DNA from: Juglans regia
Lineage: Eukaryota; Streptophyta; Magnoliopsida; Fagales; Juglandaceae
Direction of reading: 5' to 3'
Assembly (NCBI RefSeq): GCF_001411555.2
Contig: NC_049909.1
Location: forward strand, 20,570,623 to 20,634,622
Length of the DNA: 64,000 nucleotides
In this document: positions 48,519 through 60,622 of the stretch, one piece after another
How the letters are laid out: every line of letters begins with the position of its first letter
Numbering within the stretch: the stretch's first letter is position 1
Program-made: the position numbers and the translations under genes
Notes under the pieces: model-generated
Seen by the model: only the letters and a program-made list of their open reading frames with translations
What the model was told of the DNA's origin: nothing
Database searches by the model: none

Positions 48519-49732
48519 CAATAGAGTGCGATTTGTTTGTCCCTTTGAGGAGTAGTGGTCTTGTGCCATGAAGCATTATTTTCGAGTCTTGTGCATGGGA
48601 TTCTTTACAATGATCTGTGCCAGAGATTTTAACTACTCAAATAAAGATTGACATTACATATACTCAAAATATTAAATGTTGTTGGTAGATAATATTATTT
48701 ATGTCTGTTTCTTTCCTGATTATAGGGAAATATTTGATGTGAAAAGTTGTAGGAAATCCATGTCTTATCTGGGTTACCATGTCTCTGTTTGTGTAAATAT
48801 ATATCTTTATGTATATGGATATAAATGTTCAGAGGAGTCTTTTATTAATTATTATGCAAAATCTCGATGCCATTGTCATGGCAGACCGTTTGGGAGTGAA
48901 ATCTCCCAGCAGGGCAGCCTCTTGAGAGGGATTTCGGCCATCAAATGCTGATACTGAGAAAACAGAAACCCTTTTAGGTAAGAACGAAGAGAAAATATTC
49001 AGTTTGTGGATTGAAGACCCTCTTGTCATGAGGAAACATGTAAATTTACACTGCCCCATATGTCTTAACAACATGGAGCCTTGCGGTGAGCACAGAGCAA
49101 ACTATTAATTAACCACAGACCTGAATGGGCAACTGAAAACATTAGAACCACTCGGATTTTGATCCCTAAAAACGGTGTAGAAACGTTATAGCTTTCCCTC
49201 AATTCTCAGCAAGATAATTAATTATGTGTGAGAAATGGAGATTTATGAGACATGCTGATCGAATGGGCAAAGGAGACATTTTCAATAGAAAAAAACCGCC
49301 CACTCTGCTCTCTGTGTCATGGAGACAATGACAAAAGAAAATGATAGTCATTTACATATATTACAGAAGCATGCCATGGTCAGACCATGCTAGTATTCTT
49401 CCTTTTCAAATATACAACGGAGCTGTTAAAATAATTGTTTAACACCTCCTCCAGCAACAAAAAGAAAAAAAAAAAAAAATTCACTGCTCGTGTGAAAAAG
49501 ATGTCCAAAATCAGGGGTTCCATCACTTCCAACTCCCATCCTAGCATTGTTAGGTCCTTGCAAGTTCTCTGCATATTGTGGGTTGGGTCAAGCAGACCAA
49601 CTTGAGTCTCTCTTAGCACAAAATAAATTTTGAACCCGAGGAATATATAATGTCTTATTCCCCATTGACAGAGATGTCAATCCATGGTATAAACAATCGA
49701 ATTATTTCCCTTAAGCCAAATGTCGGCGATGA
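48519..49732. other. Gap between retroelement relic and CCS52A
   Basis: The first 75 bases ('gtgcgatttgttt.tcc..ttgagg') match 45636-45700, the flank on the far left of the relic. The rest is ordinary AT-rich DNA with a poly-A run near 49470 and includes the CCS52A 3' region. No gene is supported. Confidence 0.5.
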
Positions 49733-50823
49733 TTATCGAATTGTAGTTCTTCCCAGAAATGATGCTCCAATCTCGCTGTCTGTGTTCTGCATTAACATTT
49801 ATATTCATATGAGTTGTTTTATCTTCACTACTGCAAGCTACTTGATCCAGATTTTATTACCAAGGTGCCAAACTGGAAATAGATGTGGGCGGAGCTTAGG
49901 TTATGAACAGTTATACGGATACAGTTCTTTACCCATTGATGCTTCTCCACTTCTCAATAGAGTTGAAGGTACAAAAGGTGCAGGGAAAGAAGCATGAAAC
50001 AACTAGATGTGATGAGGGATGTTTGCTCTATGTATGTGCTCCATGCATGTATTTAGGTAGGTACCGCATGAAGGTGAACTGGCCACTTTCCACTGAAAAG
50101 GCAAAACAACTAATACAAAACACTCGTCCACACTTTTATCTAAGAAAATAATGTTGTACCTCTCCAAAGGATGTGTACTAAAAGCAGTAAAACTGTACAG
50201 CAGAGGGGATATCTGCTGGAGTTGAGAAAACAGTTCTTAAGGTGAAGGATATCTATATCAACAGCAATTTAACTGGAGGGAGACCGGACTTAGGACCTAA
50301 ATGAAAGCATCAAATCTACCAAAAATTTAGGACTCATCTAATGGATCATTTACCTGTGATTTAGCGGAGGGGAACACATTCCAAAACCTAAGCGTTTCAT
50401 CTCCAGCTCCTGTGACAATGGTCTGTAACAACAAGGGTTATTACAGTTAAGGAAGAGCATAAAAATGGGAAATAAAATTACATATCTGGCCTATTTGTTA
50501 ACACAAAATCTCAATGATTATTAAAAAAAATAAAGGACAAACTACCTGTCCGTCAGGTGAGATGGCAAGATAGAGAACTCGAAATGTATGGCCCGTAAGA
50601 GTTGCCAACTACATGAGAAGAAAAAAATTAATTAAAAAAAATAACCGATAAGATATACTGGCATCACAGCAGATAAACTTTGTACCTTTGACATGGCAGG
50701 ATATCTCCAAACTATTATCTGATTTTGGGAGTATCCATGGGTGCTGACAAGTTCATTGACATTCTTGGACCAAACAAGATTGCATACCTGCCACATGCAC
50801 AGTGGAGATCAGTACATCTCCAT

Positions 50824-50859
<36 letters not shown>

Positions 50860-53800
50860 CCTCAATTCTATGATAACCATAAATCATTATTGTATTTACT
50901 CATCAATAGTTCCAAACTAACAAGTCCAATATATCTAGATGCAACTTTGAAGAAATATTTTTAAATGGTAGGCTATATGTGTAACTCTTCATTAGGATTT
51001 TTTAGCAAATTTTCATTTAGGACTGAGAAGAGTGAGTATTTGACTAGTACAGATGCATAATTAACACATATAGGTCGCAGAAGTGTGAGCCGCGGGGATA
51101 GGTCTCATCATGTGACAATGGATTTTGATTGGAAGCAAAAAAACTACTTTAGGAAATAATAATGATAATAATAAAAGCAGTGGATCATCTATGAAGGATC
51201 TAATATTAAGCTAGTATCCTCTTTTAACACAAAGTAAACTTAGTTCAGGCCCCACATATAGTTCGACTAGTCCAACTGAAAAAATACCAGGAATGTCCTC
51301 CTCGTACTACCAGCATTTCAAATGCATAAACTAATGACTAATGCTATATATACCACACTCCCATTCCACCTTTCATCCCACTATGTAAAATGTGGCATTT
51401 TTATCACCCTTGGATTATCCTTTATTTATTTTAAAGAAAAACTCAAGGTTGATGGGCAATGTCACCTCATCATAGTGGGTGAAAATGGGATGAGAGTGCT
51501 GTTTGTACAATTTTCCTAAACTAATAATTATCTCTAACACTGGAGTCTAAATTTCAACCCCATATATTCAACCCTCCAAAATGGAAAATGAATCTTTCAA
51601 TGCAATGTACCACATATTTAAGCCCCATATTAAATAGCTGATATTGTTAAATGTCATAACTTTACAAACACTTGAAAATATCATCTTTCTATTCTCTGTC
51701 ATTGAGACAAGAAAGTGAAAAGACAAGGAAAATAAAGGTTTACATAATCCATGAGTATACCAGAACCACTAAAAGGAAATCATTGAGGTCAAAAAATAAA
51801 CTGGCAAGCAGATTACCTGACTTCCAGTGTCCATGCAACTCAAGTGTGAATTTGTGGTTGTATTCCAGAAACGAATACATCGGTCTGCAGTTCCTCCCCC
51901 TGATGCAAGAAGTCCATTAACATGGGGAGACCATGCAATAGCTTTAACTGCTGCTGTATGCTCACAGTATTTCAGCACAGGCTGAGTTGAATTTTGATTC
52001 CAAACAAAAAGCTACACATATGTGCAACAAACTATCAGCCAAGAATGCAAAGAGCAATGAACAAATAACTGTGAAATGCAATTAATCAGAAAAGAAAATG
52101 AAGTGCCATCACATACTCTGTTATCATTGCCTCCAGATGCTAATTCACGATTATCATAAGACCACTTTAGTCCACAAACCTAAAACACACAAAATTAACA
52201 CTCAGGCTGGGAAAAAAGATCTTAAATATAAATGAAAATTCAACAGACATAGGCAATGAAGAAGATGGCAGAAACAGCAGCATATACATATAGCGATTTC
52301 TTGCATTCACAAAAACTAAAGAAGATGCATCTGAAAGCAGGATGAAGGTACTGAAAGAAGCCCTGCCAGCAGGGGAAGGGGGAGGTTGATTAAGAAAGAA
52401 ATCAAATTAAGTAGAACACGATGTATGGGAATCTGACCTCTGACTTGTGTCCAGAGAGTTTACTAACAAAATCTTCCTGAGCACGTATATCTCGTTGAAA
52501 AATACTCTTGTCCCGGCCACCAGAAGACAAAAGAGATGAACTCCAAGCTAAGGCCCCGACACGGAGTCGATGACCCTCCATAGTTCTTACCCTTTTACAC
52601 CGAGATGCATCCCAAATCTACATAGGATGTTGTCCAATACATTAGCTAAATATGATAGGTAGCACATATTATGCCAAAAATCTCAAAAACAAGTAGGAAG
52701 TGTTTAATTGACCAGTGGGGGAATGAACACAATGCATTTTATGAATAACCCTCACTTTTCAGAATCGCAGAAGAAGAGCACGCCCAAGCCACCCTGTGCA
52801 GGGCTGGCTGGCCATGATGGCCATGCTGGTACCAGCCAATCAATTTAAAGGAGACCACTAGCAAGTTGCACTATAACTCCCCACAAGCTTTTCATTAATG
52901 ATCTAACCGAATACCATCTAATCAACAATTGCAGATGTAATTGTTTGTGGTTTTCAGGTTCACTTAAAAAAAGTTTTAATCATAAGAATTCATCATGTCC
53001 TCTCCCCATGGTTTCAAATATAAACCCTCCTATATACTGTCTTCCCAAATGAAAAAAAGGGGGAATCACCCGTTGTTTAATCAATCAATAAAAATATATG
53101 AGGTTGAATGCAATAAATAATCAATATTCATAATGCCTCTAACCTGAACTTTTCCATTGCTGGTACCAACAGCAAGATGTGTACCGCGCTGAGCCCACCC
53201 TACCGAACAGACACTGTCGTCGACTCCCAAGTCACACAACTTGGTTACCTGCAGCATCCAAATAGTATCAACAAAGACATAAATTTCAAACCTGTGAAAT
53301 TTCGGCAGATATAATTGCCTAGGAGGCAAGTTATTCATGATATAGCGGAATTAAAGACAAAACAAAATTTTAAGAACAGAGCAAAAAAGTCACCTTGCTA
53401 CTACAAGCATTCCACAAGTAAACGCAGTTTCCCAATCCCACCGCCAAGACGTTATGCGCAGACCAATCCACCAGATTTAGATAAAAGTCATCTTGCAAAG
53501 CTGGCGCGTCTAAAACCTACAAAAAACAGTTATGCCCATAAACACGACAAAACCAATTCACAAAATCCAAATCCAATTCCACCCAAATCAACCAACCCCG
53601 GTAATTCACCTTATACGGCGACCGTGGGATCTTCCTTGGAGCCTTTACCGGGCTATGATTAACCCCGGGCATTGCATCGTCAGACCCAAATGGAAAAAGG
53701 GAATGCAAAGCCTGGCAGGTATCCGTCTTGTAACGGAAAATATTCCGGCTGGGGGGGTTCATCCAGTCGCTCCTCTTCTCGGGCGTAACCGGCGAGACGA

Positions 53801-54140
53801 CGCTAGATTCAGGGCCGAAGAGAACCGTGCGAAGGAGCGTAGAATAGACGCTGGTGGAGCTATCCTCGCGGCCCTCGGAAGAGCTGGACTGTCGCGGCGC
53901 TGGGAGGTGGAAGAGCCCGAAGTTGGAGCCGGTTCTGGTGGGAATAAACCTATCGGAGTAGATCGTCCTCGACGGCGATGGGTGGTGGTTGGCGTTGATT
54001 AGGCGTTCGATGTAGCGCGAACGGGCTGAGTCCTCGTCGGACATCGTCGGAGCTAGATTCAGCTGCGAAGATGAAGAAGATGGAGTTGGGGTTCCGGGAG
54101 CAGGTTGACTGGGAAATCTTTGAATCGCGGGATCTTCCAT
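49733..54140 (-). CDS. CCS52A: FIZZY-RELATED/CCS52A (Cdh1-type APC/C activator)
   Basis: A WD40 co-activator that brings substrates to the anaphase-promoting complex and drives the switch to endoreduplication. Exons: 53610-54140, 53394-53516, 53144-53248, 52438-52617, 52117-52179, 51817-52011, 50686-50787, 50546-50608, 50354-50422, 49733-49786. Phases agree; 494 aa. The N-terminus has the C-box DRFIPTR. The seven WD repeats run from about residue 178 ([16 protein letters not shown]) to 475. RVL sits in [13 protein letters not shown]. The last exon encodes [17 protein letters not shown] with the C-terminal Ile-Arg tail that binds the APC/C. CCS52A rather than CCS52B is favoured by the overall sequence and by the SGR neighbour. 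The ATG is directly preceded by 20 T on the coding strand. Confidence 0.96.
50827..50856. repeat. (GA)15 microsatellite in CCS52A intron 6
   Basis: An uninterrupted dinucleotide run in the intron between 50788 and 51816. It is likely length-variable between individuals. Confidence 0.8.
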
Positions 54141-57049
54141 AAAAAAAAAAAAAAAAAAAATCCTTTTCGTGAGGACGATAAACAAACCCTTTTTTGCGTT
54201 TCGGCGAGGAAAACTTGCGACTTTATCTCAGATTAGAGAGTTCTTTGAGAAAACATGGATTAACAGAGATTTGAACGTAGACAAGACAGTCAGAGAAGAG
54301 AGGTTTTCCTTCTTTCACAAGTTGCGGTTATCTTTCCCGGGAAACCTTTGCAGACCGCTCCGTGAGTCTCAATAATTTAGAGCACGTGTTATAAATAAGA
54401 AAAATTATTTACATAGTTTACTGTTAACTGTAATGTTAGCGGTAATCGCAGCACACTCGAGGCTCGGATTGAATTCACAATTTATCTTAATTTATTTTAA
54501 TTCATAATTTATCTTAATTTATCTCATTATTATTTATTATTATTTATCAATTTTAATTTATAAATTTTATTACTATTCATAATTTATCTCATTATTATTT
54601 ATAATTCATCTTTAAATCTAAATGAGACCTTAATGTATTGAGTTAAAAAAAAAAATTCATGTAAAGTATACAGAAAAAAAAAAGAACAACAAAAACAATA
54701 ATTAAGATGTTTATACCTATAAAAATATGTTTATACACTTCTATACGAGGAAGGATTTTATTTTTGTTGGTTGAACTGTGGTTCACTCGTACTAGGTTTT
54801 TTTCTAGTATAATTGAGTTTTAACTCTGTTTTAAAAAAATGATTGGCCACAACTTAACATAATAAATAGTTTATAATCACTTAATATTACATAATAAAAA
54901 AATGATAAAATCGATGATGGATGACATTCTTTTTTATATAATTTAAATTATTAATTTTATTGTATTTGCACTCATGATGTTGAAGAATCATTTGTATCAA
55001 TGGCAAAGAGGCATTGGATTAAAACTACTAGATTTTTAAATGTTTTTTTTAATATATGGTCAAGATATTATTCACCAAAGTTATCCCAGTCGATACAAAA
55101 TTAAGCTTAAATAGTTGTTAGGAAATTAAATCTAATAAGAAATTAAAAAGTAAGAAATCAAATCCGGATGATACTTGGGCTGATAGTCAAAATAAGATGG
55201 CAATCCCAAAACAATGAAAACAATCCAAACTCTAATCATAATTAACAAGAAATAAAATAAAAAATATAGAATAAAAAATAAGAATTAATTTTCATTAATC
55301 CAAAATCCTGTAGCAAGTGCGACGTGTTTTTAAATGGAGAAATATTTTACTTCAAAAAGATTTTAATAAAAATAAATTAATAAATTGATATAGTTCGATA
55401 TGATTCGTCTAATTGTAAAATTTTTTTATTATAAAATAAGTTTAATATATGATATGAAGTGACGTGAATTTATAAATTTAATTTTATAAAATTTGTTTAT
55501 AAGTACACCACTTCACTTATCAATGTCTCCCCACTCTCCATCAACTTTTTCGGAGTAGAAGAACCCGAACCCGAACCCATTTGTATGAAGGAGGTCGGTT
55601 CCGATTCTACGAAGTACAAAAAGGGAATTGGCCCAATTTGATTCAAAAGAATTGATCCAAAATTCAACCTGCTGAACTTCATCCACACCCAAATTCCTTT
55701 ATGAAAACTATTCCCATTGAAAGAAGCCCATAGAAATAATATATAAAAAGACCAATCGAATTATGTTTAAAATTTGTTATGATGGCTTTTGTCATGTCCA
55801 GGTTAATGTGGTACGTGTCACAAGTGAGGGCTTAATAAAATCTTTGAGGGTGTCGTTCCCTTGATATTAAAATGATATTTATAATTTTAGGATATTTAAA
55901 AAAAAAAAAATTTAAGATATATGAAAAAAATCATGTTTTTAATAATAGAACTAATTTTTTTTTTTTAAATAAAGTGCACGAAACTTACACACATAAAGAC
56001 TGAGTCCGTTTGGATACACATGTAAGATGAAACACCTCATCTCATTTAATTTTAACTAATAATTTTATTGTTATTCACAAACTATCTAAACTCATCTCAC
56101 TTTTCAAGCGAGCCCAATTTTCCGTTAATCAAAAGTATTATGTCGAGGTGTATTTAGGTGGATTTGGGACTTTAGGCCCTAGAGTTGGGATGAGAGATGA
56201 GAACTCTAGGGAATCTAGATCTCCTTTGGATTCTCGTCTACTAAGTTTTCAATTTGTATATCAATATATATAGCTGCGCCATAGGATGCTAAAACAATTT
56301 GTTCCCACTAACTTCCAACCTCAATGATGGCTAATGACATCTTCATCTTCAAGCATCTGCGAGCATAATTGCTTTGGGCACCATAAAGAATGGAAAAGTG
56401 AAAGACTTTCATGTGCTCAAGCATGACATCTGATTTTGCTTTTGCGTAGAAAGTAACCATATAGAAGGAAGTATTTTTCTTCAATGTTCTTTTTTTTTTT
56501 TTTTTTTTCTCTGGCAAGTAGTGATCTTCATTAAAACCATAGAGTAATACACACTTATGAAACTCCAGTATGCACTGTGTTATTTTTATAAGGAGAATGC
56601 TTCCATACAAATTGTTTGAAACCGCCGATTGCGTAATGAAATGAGTGCATCGATTATGAGAACGATGTATTTTGATCCAAAGTTGAAATGGCTACTTGGG
56701 AGGGTCATTTTGATTTAATTGCTATCTAGCTTTACTGAAATACCTTCTTTTTTTTTTTTTTTTTTAACTTTCTGGGAGGGTGATTTTGACCCAATTCATC
56801 TTTACTTGAATATTGTAAAACCAACCAACTTATCTGACTTCGATATGCATTGGTCCCAATTGCAACTTATTCGAAAGTTGAAGGGAAAAAAAATGAATAT
56901 TTAATCAATCATCAGGGATGAGAATCAGATTTGTTCCTCTTTCAATATGAGGAACCTACAAACATATGGTTGAATATCTTTTTTTTTTTTTTTTTAATCT
57001 AATAAAACATACAATTTTTGTTCATCAGCAGATGTTACAAAAAGAATAA
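54141..57049. other. Gap between CCS52A and the DUF1191 gene
   Basis: The CCS52A 5' UTR and promoter occupy the first few hundred bases, including a 20-base homopolymer at 54141-54160. 54480-54635 is a repeat of 'aatttatctcattattattt' units ending 'aaatctaaatgagacct', and 55995-56110 begins 'gtccgtttggataca'. Both look like relatives of the MITE family in MINDY. The rest is AT-rich with poly-T tracts (near 56490, 56750 and 56980) and no gene. Confidence 0.55.
54480..54635. repeat. MITE-like repeat, 'aaatgagacct' family
   Basis: An AT-rich block with repeated 'cataatttatct(t/c)a' units that ends 'aaatctaaatgagacctt', similar to the 'aaatgggacctt' end of the hAT-like MITE at 28574. The left end ('ctcggattgaattcac') is degenerate. 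Assigned by similarity only. Confidence 0.4.
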
Positions 57050-57997
57050 TCACAAACAAAAATGAGCAATTTCTTGAGGAGAAGGTACATACTCATGCTC
57101 AATTGTTGTAGGCAACGTTCGAGTAACAGCAGCGGTAGGAGCTCTCACATGTCCTACCATCGAAACTTGCAAAGCTTCGTCTTCATAGGCCCTTCTCTCC
57201 ATCTCTTCCATTCTTGATTTCTTCTTCCCTTTAACAAGCAATGCCACCAGAAGCAAACCCAAAAGAAATGCACCCAATGCAGCTCCTACTGAACTTCCGA
57301 CCACCAATTTCCACCGGCTAATCTTTTTCCTCAACTGCTCCGGCGCCATCTCAATGACCAGTCCAAAATGGCCATGCCTCTTTGCAACACACACATATGG
57401 TGATACCTGATTTGCTAGTGTGACTTTGCCATCACTTTCAAAACTAGCACAATATGGCCTATTTCCCTGCATGTTGGTTAACTTTGTAGTATTGCTGAAA
57501 TCTACTGTGATGGGCTTTTCTTCTGCAAGAATTCCAAGCTCATAAGGGTTGCTAAAATTCATGTTGGATCCAGCATTATATGCTAGAAGACCTAAAATAG
57601 GGGAAACGAGTTGATACCCAGATATGTCATAATTAGCATAGAATATGGAAGACCAATTATACCCCAAATTTTGTCTAATCACCACGACTCTCTCCACACA
57701 TGGATGCACTGTCACTCCAACATCCAGATGAAATTCCCTAACCTGTGCACCATATCTTCGTAGACTGCCACACCTGAGTCTCAACATGTCGACCCTGATG
57801 CCGGAGAAGTTTGCTGGTAAACGTACAGTGTGCAATATTCCAGTCCTGATCAAGTGTTGTTCGTGGGCCTGAAACGTGTAGTCTCTAATGTATAGATCGA
57901 GAAGACGATCTGAACTGATTCCTTGAGCTTCAGCCTTTATTGACGTTGATGATGCCCATGAAAGAATTATCAATGTGAGAGAGAAGAGGGAGCCCAT
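57050..57997 (-). CDS. DUF1191 single-pass membrane protein
   Basis: A plant-specific family of unknown biochemical role. The gene is a single uninterrupted 948-nt frame, 315 aa. Residues 1-24 form a signal peptide (MGSLFSLTLIILSWASSTSI). The lumenal or extracellular part has several N-glycosylation sequons (NFS, NWS, NFS, NTT), at least four cysteines and the motif GILHTVRLPANFSGIRVDML. A transmembrane helix lies at about 231-255 (VGSSVGAALGAFLLGLLLVA) and is followed by a KGKKKSR stop-transfer and a short cytosolic tail. The layout suggests a type I protein of the plasma membrane. It is next to an expansin gene, as in Arabidopsis. No function is asserted. Confidence 0.92.
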   Translation of the reverse strand: MGSLFSLTLIILSWASSTSIKAEAQGISSDRLLDLYIRDYTFQAHEQHLIRTGILHTVRLPANFSGIRVDMLRLRCGSLRRYGAQVREFHLDVGVTVHPCVERVVVIRQNLGYNWSSIFYANYDISGYQLVSPILGLLAYNAGSNMNFSNPYELGILAEEKPITVDFSNTTKLTNMQGNRPYCASFESDGKVTLANQVSPYVCVAKRHGHFGLVIEMAPEQLRKKISRWKLVVGSSVGAALGAFLLGLLLVALLVKGKKKSRMEEMERRAYEDEALQVSMVGHVRAPTAAVTRTLPTTIEHEYVPSPQEIAHFCL

Positions 57998-58222
57998 TTG
58001 ATAATATGAAATTGGTTCAGAAGATGTTGGGTGAAAGTGTTATCTTGTATGGTTTTTCCTGATGTTCTGGGGCTTGAAAATATAGTAGTATGGTTTTTCC
58101 TGATTTTTCTGGCACTGGCACATTAAAGGAAGAGCTTGAGTGATAACCAGATCTAGATGCTTTTGCTGTAGATATAACTGGACTGAGGCTGCAAAGAGGA
58201 AGGCTTGGACTGTTCGCAGCAA

Positions 58223-58230
58223 TTTATATA
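58223..58230 (-). promoter_or_regulatory. TATA box of the DUF1191 gene
   Basis: On the minus strand the bases read TATATAAA, a consensus plant TATA box, 226 bases upstream of the start codon. This predicts a 5' UTR of roughly 190-200 nt. Confidence 0.6.
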
Positions 58231-59800
58231 GCCGAAAATCTTTGATGGATAAAAGAGTAAAGAGGCAAAAAAAGAGAAGAAAGTTCTTATATTGCTTCTA
58301 TCATGTTTGAGTGCACGACAGAATATACGTTTGGTGGCTGTGAAAGTTCCTGACGCCAGTTGTTTTAGAGGAGGTGGGGTTATGAAGAACTAGTAAAATG
58401 GATCATGAATTGTTCTTACGAAAAGAAAAGAAAAAACAGATCATGAACAGTTAGACAGCAGCATAATCAGAGTGAAAATCTTTGGTTTGCAAAGGTTGGC
58501 AAAGGTACTAGGGTCATATGACAAAGAATGGGAGATATGATTTGGGAGCATGGGCTGCTGCTGCTGATGATGATACTTCATGGCAAAAATGAATTGAAAA
58601 AGGGGACTGGCGTGGTTAGGGTAAGAAATGAGGGCATTGTTCACCTAGGGGCTCCAATGCTCTTAATTGTGTCTGATAACATGTCTGCCACTCAAACAAC
58701 TTTGTGGTTATCATCTTAGCTAACCATTACATTCCATTTTTGTTCCCTTAAATGGACCCAAATATTCAAATGGGGTCACCTGAGATGTAATAAAAAAAAA
58801 TGTTTGGATTTTTATGCCCAATACTCCCTCAATTCATTCCTTGTTTTCATTAACATGAATTGAAGGCTCACGAGAGGAATTCTGTGCTTTTAATTTGGCG
58901 AATTTTCTTTCATGTCATTGGCAGTACCTCACGGATTGCACTAGTTTTTTTACTTCATCACTTTACAAGATCAATATCGTTGAAGATGTCGTCTTCTTAG
59001 GCATATGTGATATTGTTTTTTTTTGCACTAATATAACAAAAAGAAGAAGTCGGTTTGATGAAACAATGACATATTCCATAAAAAGTTCAGGAATAAAGTT
59101 TTAGTTGACTTTAGGATCTTGTACTTGATTCTGTGCAGGAAATCAGGTAAACCCTGTCTCTATTCAAACCTTTTAACCCTGTCAAAGTATTCGAGTACTA
59201 TAAAGTTTTGACACACAGAAATTGTACCAACAGAAATTGTTGGCACTGAGTATCATTGATAAAATTAACAAGCAGTAGTAATACTTCTCTTGGCATGAAC
59301 ATCTGCTCTCATGGCAGCAGCTGAAGACTCATTGGTGACTAACAAAGAGTCATTGGTGATCAAAAGCATGTACATCAATGGAAGTAAACATTTGTCTTAT
59401 AGGTCAATTTCACATCCTAGAATAACCGAACAACTACCTAAAATTTATGAATCACACACTTATTTTTTCCATTATTCAAGTGACAGAAAACAGGTCTTAA
59501 TCTCTCAAATCTTACATTTATGGGCAATTAAATCCTAGTTATCCTTCTAGTTCTAGAGAAGTACTACTAAGCTAGAAGACTATAGATATATATAATCCAT
59601 TTTCTAAGTCCAAACTTTTCTCCCCATATCACAGTTCAACTAGGCATATGATCATATATCAATGTACTACTACGGATTCTGCACTTCAGGAGAACTCTGT
59701 ATAAGTTATTCGCCATGGAAAGTCCTTAATTTGCTTTTCAGCTGGTAAGATTCGAATGCATTTCAGGTCCAACACACTTACTTTTTGTCAAGACTGGCAG
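58231..59800. other. Gap between DUF1191 and the expansin fragment
   Basis: This is promoter-side DNA of the DUF1191 gene followed by mixed AT-rich sequence. I looked for expansin exon 2 and exon 3 matches downstream of the truncated exon (minus strand, below 59920) and saw none. No gene is supported. Confidence 0.5.
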
Positions 59801-59920
59801 AGACTAGCTAGGCTACTAGCTGTGGTTTTTCACCCGAATATTGTAGTGAAACTTGCATACGTTCTTTCTTCTCGAAACAAGATGATAGCCAAATATATAT
59901 AATAGCGTGGAATGAGTACC

Positions 59921-60086
59921 CATGCATAGTCTCGCAGGCAGTTTCATCGCCATAAAAGGTGGCATGCGCAACCTGCCTGCATGGGATTGGTCGGAAGATT
60001 ACGGGTTTTACAATGATGGCTTGCTCATGATGATGATTGCCAGTAAAGAAGGAGCCAAAGCACCGTGATTGAAGCGAAGAAGCCAT
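59921..60086 (-). pseudogene. Truncated expansin exon 1 (tandem duplicate)
   Basis: A frame starting at 60086 (MASSLQS) resembles exon 1 of the neighbouring expansin, ending with [16 protein letters not shown], which matches [16 protein letters not shown] there. Bases near both starts also match (CTTCAATCA.GG.GC). The splice donor is altered: ATG is followed by CATGG before GTAC instead of a single G. No exon 2 or 3 follows, and the putative signal region has lost its hydrophobic character. It is a dead 3'-truncated copy about 540 bp downstream of the fuller gene. Confidence 0.8.
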
Positions 60087-60622
60087 ACTGCTGCGTTGAT
60101 CATCTACTCTTGGTAGAGCTCAGTGCAATGCCAATTGACCTGTTCGTGCTATCTTACATGATGTATACACTTCTAATTACAAGAGAATTCATGAGCCTCA
60201 CGAGGATTGAGTCATGCTTTCAACTTATATATTAAAAAATATAATATTCTGGTGTAAAATTCAAATTTAAGTACTAAAATATGATTCGATTTGGGTCTTT
60301 AAAATCCAAATCCCTCCATCCAAACACAACATAATCTCCAAGTTAGAAATTTGAGCACAAGCAATCATCAGAAAATTCCATGTTCTTAAAGTGAAATAGC
60401 TCTTCAAACAATATCAAGTACCCAAATAAAACGTTTACAATAATTACCTTTGTCTTTTGGAAACTGGAAAGTTAAAAGCATTTGCTCAGGAAAATTAAAA
60501 AAAATATATGGAAGTGAAAAGATGGTGCATGTTGCTGTTCCAAAATAGGCATCATCTATTAATGTCTCCATTTTCCCCCCAAAAAAATTGTATATTGCTT
60601 TGTTGATGTATGTTGGAACACA

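Noticed and set aside
50344..50353. CCS52A ending after KSQVNDP
   Set aside because: This reads into intron 9. The donor is good and the final exon at 49733-49786 encodes the expected GRTTIR tail.
54138..54185. In-frame N-terminal extension of CCS52A through the T-run (poly-Phe)
   Set aside because: The upstream codon is TTG, not ATG, and the family starts at MEDP-like sequence.
55555..55582. Telomere-like CCCGAACCCGAACCC run
   Set aside because: Only three imperfect units, and the unit differs from the plant CCCTAAA repeat.
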